Assembly: GCA_041862635.1 (NCBI GenBank)
Contig: JBGVTO010000043.1
Location: forward strand, 1 to 64,000
DNA: 64,000 nt
Direction of reading: 5' to 3'
Origin: NIOZ-UU13 sp041862635
GTDB lineage: Bacteria; Planctomycetota; Phycisphaerae; Sedimentisphaerales; Anaerobacaceae
This document shows positions 34,783-43,216 of this stretch, in pieces (positions within the stretch are counted from its first letter, which is position 1; every line of letters starts with the position of its first letter). Under the pieces are notes generated by a model that was given only the letters and a program-made list of their open reading frames with translations, was not told where the DNA came from and made no database searches. The position numbers and the translations under genes were made by a program.

Positions 34783-36134
34783 ATCTCACAAGTCCATTTT
34801 TCCGTACATCCAAGGCCCAGACCAACATAATTGAGCTTTGTGAGCTTCTCATTTTTAAGCTCTCGCCAGCTATCTAACAAAACAGCTCCTTCTTTGACAT
34901 TCTTTTCAACTGTACTCCAGTCTAAATCCCTGAATTCCGGCCATTTCGTCAAAAGCACAATGGCATCCGAGCCATCTACGCACTCGTATGGGTTGGTGCA
35001 ATATCTGACTTTATCACCCAATACATCTTTTGCGTTATCTAATGCCGCCGGGTCGTAAACAGTTACCGAATAACCAGCATCAATTAACTTTTCTGCTAAC
35101 ATTATTGATTGTGATTTTTCTGTTATATGAGTATTTGGTTTGTAGGATAAACCAAGTAAAGCTATGTGTTTTCGTTCTGTTACGTTTACTTCTATAATCT
35201 CAAACAGCCTATCTACCATTGCATCATTAATCGCAACGGTTGCCTTGCTCAATTTCGGCTCATAGCCCACTTCTTTTGTAAAGGCCTGAAAGGCCAGATT
35301 ATCACGAGGGAAACACGTCCCGCCAAAGCCCAGACCTGCCTGCAAATACTTCGACCCTATTCGGCTGTCAGTTCCTATTGCTTCGGTTATTTCATCTACA
35401 TCTGCGCCGGAAATTCTCTCACATATATTGGCCAGCTCGTTGGCAAAACTTATCTTTGTCGTTACAAAGCAATTCAAACTTAATTTGGTGATTTCTGCAT
35501 TCAACAATGACATCGTCGCGATATGCGGCTTGTTCTCACAACTGCTAACGTAAAGTTCTTTTACTATTCCTGCCGACTTTTCATCAGATGCGCCTATAAG
35601 CACCATATCCGGTCTTGAAAAATCCTGAATTATCGACCCTAAAGCTATAAACTCAGGATTGTAAACAAGCCCAAATCCTTCCCCGCAGAGCTTGCCGCTT
35701 AATTGTTCCAGCAAAGGCTTAAAAACGCCTTCGGATGAGCCGGGCATAACGGTCGAGACAACATCCACCACATGGAAGTTATTCTTGGACGCAAGCATCG
35801 GCCCAATTTCGTGTAATACACCCTCAACATACTCATTGGAAAGCTTCCCGTCAGGCTTGCTTGGAGTCGGAACAATAATTAGCGTAACGTCCGAATGCAG
35901 TACGGCATCGGTCAAGCTGGTTGTTACCTCAAAGTTATCCCACGCCTTGTCCAGGAGCTTAGCCAGTCCTGTCTCTCTGATAGGACAGTGCTTTCGCCTG
36001 AGCTCACTGACAAAATACTTGTTCTTCTCAACGCCAATAACTTTGTGCCCTTTGGAGGCGAAATACGCAGCCGTGCAAAGACCCAGCTTACCTAAACCGA
36101 TTACTGATAGTTCCATTTTTTCTTTCTCATACAT
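34773..36134 (-). CDS. UDP-glucose/GDP-mannose dehydrogenase family protein
   Basis: 453 residues. Oxidises a nucleotide sugar C6 alcohol to the uronic acid with NAD+. Rossmann motif LSVIGLGKLGLCTAAYFASK near the N-terminus, central PTPSKPDGKLSNEYVEGVLH, dimer helix LNCFVTTKISFANELANICE, and catalytic cysteine in GLGFGGTCFPRDNLAFQAF (~267-285). C-terminal NAD-binding half includes HIALLGLSYKPNTHITEKSQ. A start at the ATG at 36116 (MELSVIGLG) fits the family better than 36134. It should provide an activated uronic acid for the glycosyltransferases nearby; the exact sugar cannot be told. Confidence 0.93.
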   Translation of the reverse strand: MYEKEKMELSVIGLGKLGLCTAAYFASKGHKVIGVEKNKYFVSELRRKHCPIRETGLAKLLDKAWDNFEVTTSLTDAVLHSDVTLIIVPTPSKPDGKLSNEYVEGVLHEIGPMLASKNNFHVVDVVSTVMPGSSEGVFKPLLEQLSGKLCGEGFGLVYNPEFIALGSIIQDFSRPDMVLIGASDEKSAGIVKELYVSSCENKPHIATMSLLNAEITKLSLNCFVTTKISFANELANICERISGADVDEITEAIGTDSRIGSKYLQAGLGFGGTCFPRDNLAFQAFTKEVGYEPKLSKATVAINDAMVDRLFEIIEVNVTERKHIALLGLSYKPNTHITEKSQSIMLAEKLIDAGYSVTVYDPAALDNAKDVLGDKVRYCTNPYECVDGSDAIVLLTKWPEFRDLDWSTVEKNVKEGAVLLDSWRELKNEKLTKLNYVGLGLGCTEKWTCEICT

Positions 36135-36138
36135 ACCG

Positions 36139-37503
36139 TCAAATAAACTTGTATGTCATGCTGTCATTTAAAATAACCTGCTCATATATTTCATTGTGCG
36201 GTTGATAGGTACACCTTGGACATTCATTTTGAATCACAATATTGTCATGAATATCCCAATGTTTTTTGCTGCCCCACAATTTTTGAATTTCCTTTGTATC
36301 TTCGATGCTTCTGGCTAATTCCAGTTTTGGATCACCTCGCCTATCGCAGCAAAGACCCACTGTAAAAGAGTCTTTCGGAGCATCTTTACCGGTCGGTGGC
36401 TCAATTACTGCTGTCATAAATATTGAATGACATCTGCAAAAATAGTTAGCACTGGCAAACTGAGAATTGAATTTATGGGTTACTCCATAAACGCCGAAAG
36501 TTTCGTCATCCAGTTCCAACGCTTCGGCAATCTGTTGTTTGAACAATGATACATCATTCCGGGAAAAGGTAATTTCCCGTTCTGTGCCTAATTTATCCCA
36601 GGTGGTCCCTGCAGGTCTAAAATGAATATTCTTGCATCCTATTTGCTTTGCAAGTTTAGTTGCCTCGTACACTTCGCCGATATTACCCTTGTACAAAAGA
36701 TACTTGAAACTCACTCCGTAAGCGGGATGCTTCCAGCCTAACTTATTATTGTGCATCTTGGCGTAATCAACTAAGATAGAAATATTCTCGATAACACGGT
36801 CAAAAAAATCACAGTCAGGAGACAAATCCTTTAATTTATTGAAGGTTTCTTTTGTGGCTGCATCAATAGATACACCGACCCATACCGCCTGAGATAACGA
36901 ATCGACAAATTCGTCTATTTTTGTGCCGTTAGTAACCACGCCCACCTCAATATCGTTTGCGACAACTCTATCTATGAAGTTGCCTGTTGACGGATTCAAC
37001 AGCGGCTCTCCTCCGCCTGCAATACAAATCGCCTGGACTCCCGGCTCTTGACAACCTGTATCTTCCCCCCAGTGGGGCAGGAAATCAGCAATTTCAAATA
37101 ATGCCTTTTCCGACAAGGAGCTCTTCCATTCCCTTCTTACAAGCTCTGCGTTACACCAGAGACAATTCAAGTTGCAGATATTGGAGGGGTCAACAGTAAT
37201 AAGTACCGGCGGAGGAAGAGGCCTGCCTCGCTTGATCTTTTTCCACCTTTCAACCTGAGCAAGGAGCTTATAGCTGTTAAACGGATTCCAACGCTTGCTC
37301 GGATTCCATTCTTTGTGTGCTTGTTTTAGTCTCTGCTGAGTGTCGGCCTGTGACCTGCCACCAACAGAAATCGCATCGGCAGAACTGCCGGACAAAACGA
37401 TACTATCATCAGGGTGATTGCTTTGGGCCCTGCTTACTCGGGGCAAATACTTTGCCTCTGGTTCTCCGATTTTTCGTGATACGCTTTTTTTCACGATAAA
37501 CAT
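36139..37503 (-). CDS. Radical SAM protein
   Basis: 454 residues. Residues ~1-95 are a basic, probably disordered leader. The radical SAM core starts at VLITVDPSNICNLNCLWCNA: CNLNCLWC gives the CxxxCxxC [4Fe-4S] ligands. The GGE motif is seen as CIAGGGEPLLNPSTGNFIDR. Several later cysteines (FCRCHSIF; GLCCDRRG; ECPRCTYQ) suggest an auxiliary cluster as in SPASM/twitch enzymes, which modify peptides or small molecules. It ends 4 bases from the UDP-sugar dehydrogenase. A role in making a modified sugar or in modifying flagellin directly is inference. Confidence 0.82.
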   Translation of the reverse strand: MFIVKKSVSRKIGEPEAKYLPRVSRAQSNHPDDSIVLSGSSADAISVGGRSQADTQQRLKQAHKEWNPSKRWNPFNSYKLLAQVERWKKIKRGRPLPPPVLITVDPSNICNLNCLWCNAELVRREWKSSLSEKALFEIADFLPHWGEDTGCQEPGVQAICIAGGGEPLLNPSTGNFIDRVVANDIEVGVVTNGTKIDEFVDSLSQAVWVGVSIDAATKETFNKLKDLSPDCDFFDRVIENISILVDYAKMHNNKLGWKHPAYGVSFKYLLYKGNIGEVYEATKLAKQIGCKNIHFRPAGTTWDKLGTEREITFSRNDVSLFKQQIAEALELDDETFGVYGVTHKFNSQFASANYFCRCHSIFMTAVIEPPTGKDAPKDSFTVGLCCDRRGDPKLELARSIEDTKEIQKLWGSKKHWDIHDNIVIQNECPRCTYQPHNEIYEQVILNDSMTYKFI

Positions 37504-37535
37504 TTAGCCTCCCTTTTCATTCATTCCCCTGCAAT

Positions 37536-37868
37536 TCAAATATTGCTGCGATACGTCTCTATGGTCTTTTTGCCTTTACGGACCCGGCTTAGCTCTTCCG
37601 CAGTCTCGGCTTGCTTAGCTGTTAGAGCAAGACATAGGTTCTGGTATAATTTTCGTAACTTCTCGTGCTGGCTTTTAAATTCAGACGATTCAAGAATCCC
37701 CGACCGTGAGATTTTCCCCACAAGAGAGCTGGCTTGCCTGCTTAAGACCTCAATTTCATTGATGTTGCCCTGACGGGCAAGCTCTATTTGCTTTTCCAAC
37801 AGGCTTTGCAGCTCGTCCATCAGGTGTATCTGTCCATCTGGAATAATCTCAATACTATCAGTGCTCAT
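37536..37868 (-). CDS. Small helical protein, FliT/FlgN-like chaperone candidate
   Basis: 110 residues, nearly all helix/coiled coil: MDELQSLLEKQIELARQGNI, then a C-terminal helix ending SRVRKGKKTIETYRSNI. Size and heptad pattern resemble the export chaperones FliT and FlgN, which protect FliD or hook-filament junction proteins. A separate FlgN candidate is encoded next to flgK, and FliS/FliT are otherwise not seen. The gene overlaps the TPR protein by one base, inside the modification operon. No diagnostic motif; assignment is weak. Confidence 0.5.
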   Translation of the reverse strand: MSTDSIEIIPDGQIHLMDELQSLLEKQIELARQGNINEIEVLSRQASSLVGKISRSGILESSEFKSQHEKLRKLYQNLCLALTAKQAETAEELSRVRKGKKTIETYRSNI

Positions 37869-38512
37869 TACACTCGAGCTCCTGTTTGGATTCCTTGTTT
37901 TACCTGAGCCAAACTATGTTCGACTTCTTCCAGAAGATTAGCTGCGTCTGTGTGGCTCTTGTCCAGAGTTAATATATCCAGGAGAATTTTTTTAGACTCC
38001 TCAAGCTTGCCATCTTTCATATATAGCGCCGCCAGTGGGAACATAACGGAGGTATCGCCTGGGTGCATATTCAAATATGTCTCCAGATAGTGAATAACCT
38101 TTGAGAATGAACCCATCTGGCAGGAGGTCTGAAACAGGCCCAGAAGAGCTATTAGATTGTCGGTGTCCAGCTCCAGGCTTTTAAGGTACATCTCAAAGGC
38201 CTGCTTGTAATCGGCTCTCTGCTGTGCGACCATAGCGAGGCCCGCATAGGCCTTGGCGCAATTGGCGTCCAGCCGACAGGCGACCCTAAAGGCTATTTCA
38301 GCATCATCAAGAAGATTCTTTTGCAGGGCAACTACTCCAAGCCCAACGTAAGGGCCCGCTTCGTCTGGCGACAGGACGGCTGCTTTTTCGTAGCACTGTT
38401 GTGCCTGTGTGTAGTTGCCGACAGAAGTGTAGCAGTCCCCCAGCTCCTGCAAAACTTCGTAATGCTGTGTCGAGTCGTGTTGTTCGTCGATATTATTTTG
38501 TTTTATGTCCAT
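37868..38512 (-). CDS. TPR-repeat protein
   Basis: 214 residues made of about five tetratricopeptide repeats (YEVLQELGDCYTSVGNYTQA; GPYVGLGVVALQKNLLDDAE; AKAYAGLAMVAQQRADYKQA; LIALLGLFQTSCQMGSFSKV). No signal peptide or other domain. A scaffold for protein-protein contact, probably with the adjoining glycosyltransferases, whose own termini are TPR-like. It overlaps the glycosyltransferase upstream by 10 bases and the small helical protein downstream by one. Confidence 0.85.
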   Translation of the reverse strand: MDIKQNNIDEQHDSTQHYEVLQELGDCYTSVGNYTQAQQCYEKAAVLSPDEAGPYVGLGVVALQKNLLDDAEIAFRVACRLDANCAKAYAGLAMVAQQRADYKQAFEMYLKSLELDTDNLIALLGLFQTSCQMGSFSKVIHYLETYLNMHPGDTSVMFPLAALYMKDGKLEESKKILLDILTLDKSHTDAANLLEEVEHSLAQVKQGIQTGARV

Positions 38513-40128
38513 AGCAATTCTTTTCCTTCGAGTATTTGTTCCGCTTTTTCGAGTAAATTAATCGCCGAGTTAAAATCATTTTTCTCGCGTTTGACCTTTG
38601 CCTCCAACAAGAGTGTCTCCACCGTTGGTCGTTGACGGTTGACTTCACGGCTGAGTTCGGCTGCTCGGATGTGGCCGCCGGCTTTGAAGGATGCCTTTGC
38701 AGCTAACGTTTTCATCCACAGTTCGTTTCGATAATGCTCCGTGATATATTCAAACATTTCAGCAGCCTTTGACCAACTACCGTTTTTTTCTGCCGACTTG
38801 GCTTTTTCAAGCAATTGGTCGAACTGAAACGGTATTTCTTCCGGCTGCAGGCGCCTTATCGCAATGCCGGCCGCATTCAGAGATTCACGTACAGATAAAT
38901 GTGGAAAGCTTCTCCGAGCACACTGTAAGTCATTTTTTCTGACCAATACCGCCCAGAGTCTTTCTGTCGAGTCTTCTAACTCAAATCCCTCATTGTTGAC
39001 TAAGCTGTTGACCAAAGCGTGGAGCGAATCCTCTACCCAGAATTCTCTAATGGGAAATCCGCTTGGTACTATGGCAATATATTCACCCTCACATCTGGCT
39101 AAGGCTGAATCTATTCGCTCGGCCTGAGAAGATAACGGATTAACGAGCACAGGAATTATGTTAGGCATATCAGTATCGAGTTTTTCGAAATCCGCTGTCG
39201 GCAGCGGCAGATAGACCTCGTATGGATAGAAGGTACGCTGCCAGATAGAACCAAGGGTTGTACCTGCTTGCTTGTTCAATCGGTCTGTAGTAAAAATGAT
39301 GGACATATCACCGAGTTTAGTCCACGGTTTGGGAGGCCTGGTGGTTCGTATCGTTAAAATGTTCTTCGTATATTCCTTTTCATTCTTGCGCCGCTGCACT
39401 GATATTCTGTCACATTCACCTTCAGGCTGATAAAATTCACCGGTAATTTCGGAGACGTGGTGAAAATCTGAAAAGAAAACCAGCCGCCGGGTCATGTCCC
39501 AATCAATTAAAACATTGATGTCTTCGCTGTATGGCCCGGCTTTTTCAAGCAAATCCCTCCGATGCATAAGGCTTACATGCAGGACATGGTTCCAGTACAG
39601 CATAAAAAAGCGGTCGAAGTCCCTGCTAATTTCAACGACTTTGCTTAAAACCTTTCGGCTGCCGTCAGGGCAAACCTTACAATACACTTTATACAAATCA
39701 CTGTATGCAGCTTGGCAGTCGCTTTTGTTTTCAAGAGCATCGACCAGCGTTTCGATATGATTGGGATAATATAGGTCGTCGTCGTCAAGGTAAGCAACGT
39801 ATTTGCCTTCGGCCTGGGCTAATGCTTCATTGAGCGAGAAGGCCTTGCCGCGATTTTCTTTTCTGTCGATAAATATTAACCGCTCGTCCCCAAAGGAATT
39901 AACTATGTCCCTTACGTCTTTTCCGCCGTCATTTATTACGATTATCTGAAGATTTCGATAGCTCTGGCGCACAACGCTGGCCAGGGCCCCGGCTAAATAT
40001 CGACGCCGATTAAAAGTCGGGACAAGTACAGTAACGACCGGCCCGCCCTTTTTGGGGGTACCCAAAACCGCCTTATTATGTTTTGGGGACCTCTCGTAGT
40101 TTTCTGACATTCCAGGAGTATCTAACAT
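38503..40128 (-). CDS. GT2 glycosyltransferase with TPR-like C-terminus
   Basis: 541 residues. N-terminal GT2 domain (~30-250): VVTVLVPTFNRRRYLAGALA, IIVINDGG, then KYVAYLDDDDLYYPNHIETL with the DDDD metal/nucleotide site. A second, incomplete GT-A-like segment (~270-390) contains SIIFTTDRLNKQAGTTLGSI but no clear DxD. The last ~130 residues are helical TPR-like repeats (AAEMFEYITEHYRNELWMKT; NDFNSAINLLEKAEQIL). Cytoplasmic, presumably adds one sugar of the flagellar glycan. Second gene downstream of the sigma-54 site at 41845. Confidence 0.87.
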   Translation of the reverse strand: MLDTPGMSENYERSPKHNKAVLGTPKKGGPVVTVLVPTFNRRRYLAGALASVVRQSYRNLQIIVINDGGKDVRDIVNSFGDERLIFIDRKENRGKAFSLNEALAQAEGKYVAYLDDDDLYYPNHIETLVDALENKSDCQAAYSDLYKVYCKVCPDGSRKVLSKVVEISRDFDRFFMLYWNHVLHVSLMHRRDLLEKAGPYSEDINVLIDWDMTRRLVFFSDFHHVSEITGEFYQPEGECDRISVQRRKNEKEYTKNILTIRTTRPPKPWTKLGDMSIIFTTDRLNKQAGTTLGSIWQRTFYPYEVYLPLPTADFEKLDTDMPNIIPVLVNPLSSQAERIDSALARCEGEYIAIVPSGFPIREFWVEDSLHALVNSLVNNEGFELEDSTERLWAVLVRKNDLQCARRSFPHLSVRESLNAAGIAIRRLQPEEIPFQFDQLLEKAKSAEKNGSWSKAAEMFEYITEHYRNELWMKTLAAKASFKAGGHIRAAELSREVNRQRPTVETLLLEAKVKREKNDFNSAINLLEKAEQILEGKELLWT

Positions 40129-40146
40129 TTTCTAAATAGCTAAGAT

Positions 40147-41742
40147 TTACACACTCAAATTATTCTCGAACGTTGGAGCGGAAAATTCTGCGGGTAATCC
40201 AATCTCTTCAAAGTTCCAATTTTGCGATTTATTGTAAAGCCAAGGCTCGGCTTGTTGTGAATCTATCTCAACTTCGAATTGGGTGAAGATATTATTGGTC
40301 TTGGTCAGCTGCTTTTCCAGCGGATAGTTTTCTTCAACGAATCTGCGATACCTTTTGGGTTCGTAGGTATCGGAAATAATCTGCTCGCAGAATTCTTCCG
40401 ATATGTTAAATAAAAACTCTGACGGAAATATCTGGTCTGCACCTGGGAAATTATGGATGACCGGCTTAAGACCGCAGGCCATTGCTTCCAGAATTCCCAT
40501 ACCCTGGCTTTCAATGATACTCGTCGAAACGATGTAGTGTTTGTCCTCAAGCCAGGAACAAACATCTTCCTGCCAGCCGTCGAAGAACACCACATCGCGA
40601 AGGTCGAGGGCATCAACCATATACTTTAGATATTGCTCAAGAGCTTGGTCCTGAAATATACCCCCGAAGAACAGACGATACTCAGGGACAATATAGTGCA
40701 GCTTTTGCATGCACTGTAAAACGAAAGCAGGATTCTTTACCGTTCTCAGATTAGACAAAAAAGCAATATTCTTGCCGCGCTGGCGCTCGGTAAGAGTAAA
40801 TTTTTCAAGGTCGACCCCATTAGGGATGGTAACTATCGATGTTTGACTTTCGAGGTTCGGTACCGTGTGGATAAGAGCATCTTTGACAAAGCTGTTACCA
40901 ACAGTAACAAGGATGTCGATATTAGCCCAATTCATCTGCTCGGGCCATTGAGCATAGGCTTCGTAGCGGTGCAGTCTGATAATGTTTTTACAGACTTTCG
41001 GCTGCTTCGAGCCTATTACTGCAAGATTTGTGCACCACTCAAACCACGAAATATCACTCCATTTCATTAATTCGTATAGTTCTTCTTCTGTTTGCTCTTC
41101 AAAAACGTGTACTTGAAAACGCTGCTTTGCAAATTTGATGATTTCGTTAAGAAATCCCATACCATCACCGCCACAGAAGAAAGCTATCTTAGGTCTTTTG
41201 CTGCGAATCACTTCAATCATCGGACTGAGAATCTCCTGGTTGGGCAAGCTTTGCAGTGAGCGCAGCAGTATTTCAATTGCGCCGGCCTTATTGTTCTGCT
41301 CCAGAAATATGTTGGCGGTTCTGTTAAGTACGTCCACATTCAATATGCCCATCTGCTCCAGATTATCGAAAAGCTGCATAGCTTCGTTTGCTTTGCCGAC
41401 AGCAAGATATGCTTCTACCAGGTTCCACACTATTTCAGCGGAGTCTTCTTGGTGGCTGCGAGCTTTGACTAAATGCTCGATGGCTTCATCCGAACGGCCC
41501 AGGCAATACAGAATTGCTCCCGTATCATTCAGTACTTGTGCGTTGCCGCCGGTCGTGCGAAGATGTTCTTGCATACAGGCCAGTGCTTCCTGATATTTAC
41601 CGGCTTCCGCTAATTCCAAACCTCTCTCGTAATGATAATGATTAGGATTCACACCAGCCGTGCTAGAGCCACGTCTCGGCAGGAATACACTATTTTGCAT
41701 GTGTTCGCCTGGTGGATTTGAATTCGTCCCCATTATTGCCAT
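40147..41742 (-). CDS. TPR-repeat GT4-type glycosyltransferase
   Basis: 531 residues. TPRs at ~30-170 (YHYERGLELAEAGKYQEALA; NDTGAILYCLGRSDEAIEHL), then a GT-B fold. The C-terminal Rossmann half shows IAFLSNLRTVKNPAFVLQCM, VVFFDGWQEDVCSWLEDKHY and the nucleotide-sugar site SIIESQGMGILEAMACGLKP, the E-x7-E signature of GT4 enzymes. First gene of the modification island, with a sigma-54 element about 103-118 bases upstream of its ATG. Confidence 0.9.
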   Translation of the reverse strand: MAIMGTNSNPPGEHMQNSVFLPRRGSSTAGVNPNHYHYERGLELAEAGKYQEALACMQEHLRTTGGNAQVLNDTGAILYCLGRSDEAIEHLVKARSHQEDSAEIVWNLVEAYLAVGKANEAMQLFDNLEQMGILNVDVLNRTANIFLEQNNKAGAIEILLRSLQSLPNQEILSPMIEVIRSKRPKIAFFCGGDGMGFLNEIIKFAKQRFQVHVFEEQTEEELYELMKWSDISWFEWCTNLAVIGSKQPKVCKNIIRLHRYEAYAQWPEQMNWANIDILVTVGNSFVKDALIHTVPNLESQTSIVTIPNGVDLEKFTLTERQRGKNIAFLSNLRTVKNPAFVLQCMQKLHYIVPEYRLFFGGIFQDQALEQYLKYMVDALDLRDVVFFDGWQEDVCSWLEDKHYIVSTSIIESQGMGILEAMACGLKPVIHNFPGADQIFPSEFLFNISEEFCEQIISDTYEPKRYRRFVEENYPLEKQLTKTNNIFTQFEVEIDSQQAEPWLYNKSQNWNFEEIGLPAEFSAPTFENNLSV

Positions 41743-41844
41743 CCGATTTACTCCTAATTTCTGAGTTCCGATTTTTTCATTTCATTGCAAAATGAAATTG
41801 CTTAAAAACCGGCTGTCTCACGGTTCTAACCTTGGTAAAAATAA

Positions 41845-41860
41845 TGCAAATTCCGTGCCG
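41845..41860 (-). promoter_or_regulatory. Probable sigma-54 promoter of the modification island
   Basis: On the minus strand the sequence is CGGCACGGAATTTGCA: consensus TGGCACG-N4-TTGCW with C for the first T, GG and GC exactly 10 bases apart. The start site would fall near 41834, about 92 bases before the glycosyltransferase ATG at 41742. It lies in the 238-base gap (41743-41980) after flgL, which also holds a small palindrome (ATTTCATT-GCAA-AATGAAAT, near 41800) and no gene. Confidence 0.72.
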
Positions 41861-41980
41861 TTAGCCTGTACCAACGTATATTCGCAATTTCCCAATTCCA
41901 GATGTTAAATTTGTATAAATATCGAACATTTATGTTTTCAAAAGTTACCTTTCAGTTTTTCTAACATTTGTCCTCAACAG

Positions 41981-43165
41981 TTATTGGAGGAAATCCAGCA
42001 GCGACATAGACATAAGTTTTGCAGCCACTGATAATGACATTTGATATAGAACCTCCCGGCGAGAGAGGTCTATAGCTATTTGGGCGATGTCTGCTTCCTG
42101 CAGACGGGTCGCTTCATCCTCGGTATTGTATTGTATGTCCTTTAGGCTGTTTTTGAGGTTGTCCAGAAAGCCGATTTTAGACCCAATAGAGACCTCGGAT
42201 TGGACCAGAAGTTTGTCTGTCTCTTCAAATAAGCTCGGTAAGTGGTTTAGCTGCTCTCGAACTTGAGCATCGGAAAGCCCTTTTTCATTTTCCAATATGT
42301 CCCGAATAATAATAAGTGTGTTGAATATATCATAAGTTCCGGGTATGCTTACCAAATCAACTCCGGTGCCGGCTATTTCCGTGGTGTCAACGTATAGGAC
42401 TTCTCCGGTTCGCGAATCTGTTACAGCTAAATTCGTATCTGTGCCGTCAGTATTAAAAGTGCTCAGGCCGTCGTCAATAGAGAGATTATAATTGCCTGCT
42501 GAGCCGGTTACTGTCAGCCATACCCCACCGTGAACACTCGATGTCCCCGTGCCGGCTTTGGAACCGGTATCACCAATCAAAACCGGGGCGCTGCGGTCGT
42601 TGGTGCGAAAGATATTATCGCCTATGTAGAAAGCTGATGATTCTATCCCGGGTGCTACTTCAATATCTCTATTCTCAAAACTACCCTGATAAGTTACTCT
42701 GGTGATTTTCCCATCAGTACGTTCTACCGTATATGGTGCAGAGCCTGTATCAGTTCCCCCAAAGAGGTATTGGTCCATATGTTTCATGTTAGCCAATGAG
42801 ACTGTTTGCTCTAATATATCGTTGATTCCTTCTGCTGTCCTTTTTCTTGCCGCTTCGTCGTAGATGCCACTGGTAATTTGAGTTATACGTACTTGGGTCT
42901 CAGTAAAATTTGATTTTATATCCTCAATAATGGTGGAGGAAAGCTCCAGGATGCTAATGACTTCCGAGAGGTTGTCGATATAATTTTCCAGGGACTTTAC
43001 ATTGGTATTTAGCCCTAAAACCCGATAGGCGGCAGCAGGGTCATCAGAGATTCGATTTATCCGTGAGCCCGTAGATACTTGTTCCTGTAGGTTAGCCATT
43101 GCATCGGTATGAAGGTGCAACGCAAAGCTGACATTATTATAAATATTGCTCAGTGCTCCACTCAT
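41981..43165 (-). CDS. flgL: Flagellar hook-filament junction protein FlgL
   Basis: 394 residues. Junction protein between hook and filament, a flagellin homologue. N-terminus NVSFALHLHTDAMANLQEQV, then STGSRINRISDDPAAAYRVL (flagellin-type). C-terminal helix LQEADIAQIAIDLSRREVLY and QMSLSVAAKLMSMSLLDFL. An inserted variable domain lies between. Ends the flgD operon, 52 bases after flgK. Followed by the gap that carries the next sigma-54 promoter. Confidence 0.94.
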   Translation of the reverse strand: MSGALSNIYNNVSFALHLHTDAMANLQEQVSTGSRINRISDDPAAAYRVLGLNTNVKSLENYIDNLSEVISILELSSTIIEDIKSNFTETQVRITQITSGIYDEAARKRTAEGINDILEQTVSLANMKHMDQYLFGGTDTGSAPYTVERTDGKITRVTYQGSFENRDIEVAPGIESSAFYIGDNIFRTNDRSAPVLIGDTGSKAGTGTSSVHGGVWLTVTGSAGNYNLSIDDGLSTFNTDGTDTNLAVTDSRTGEVLYVDTTEIAGTGVDLVSIPGTYDIFNTLIIIRDILENEKGLSDAQVREQLNHLPSLFEETDKLLVQSEVSIGSKIGFLDNLKNSLKDIQYNTEDEATRLQEADIAQIAIDLSRREVLYQMSLSVAAKLMSMSLLDFLQ

Positions 43166-43216
43166 TTTTCGTATCTCATATCCTGCTTTCGCTTCACAAC
43201 ATGCGCTTCACGCTTC

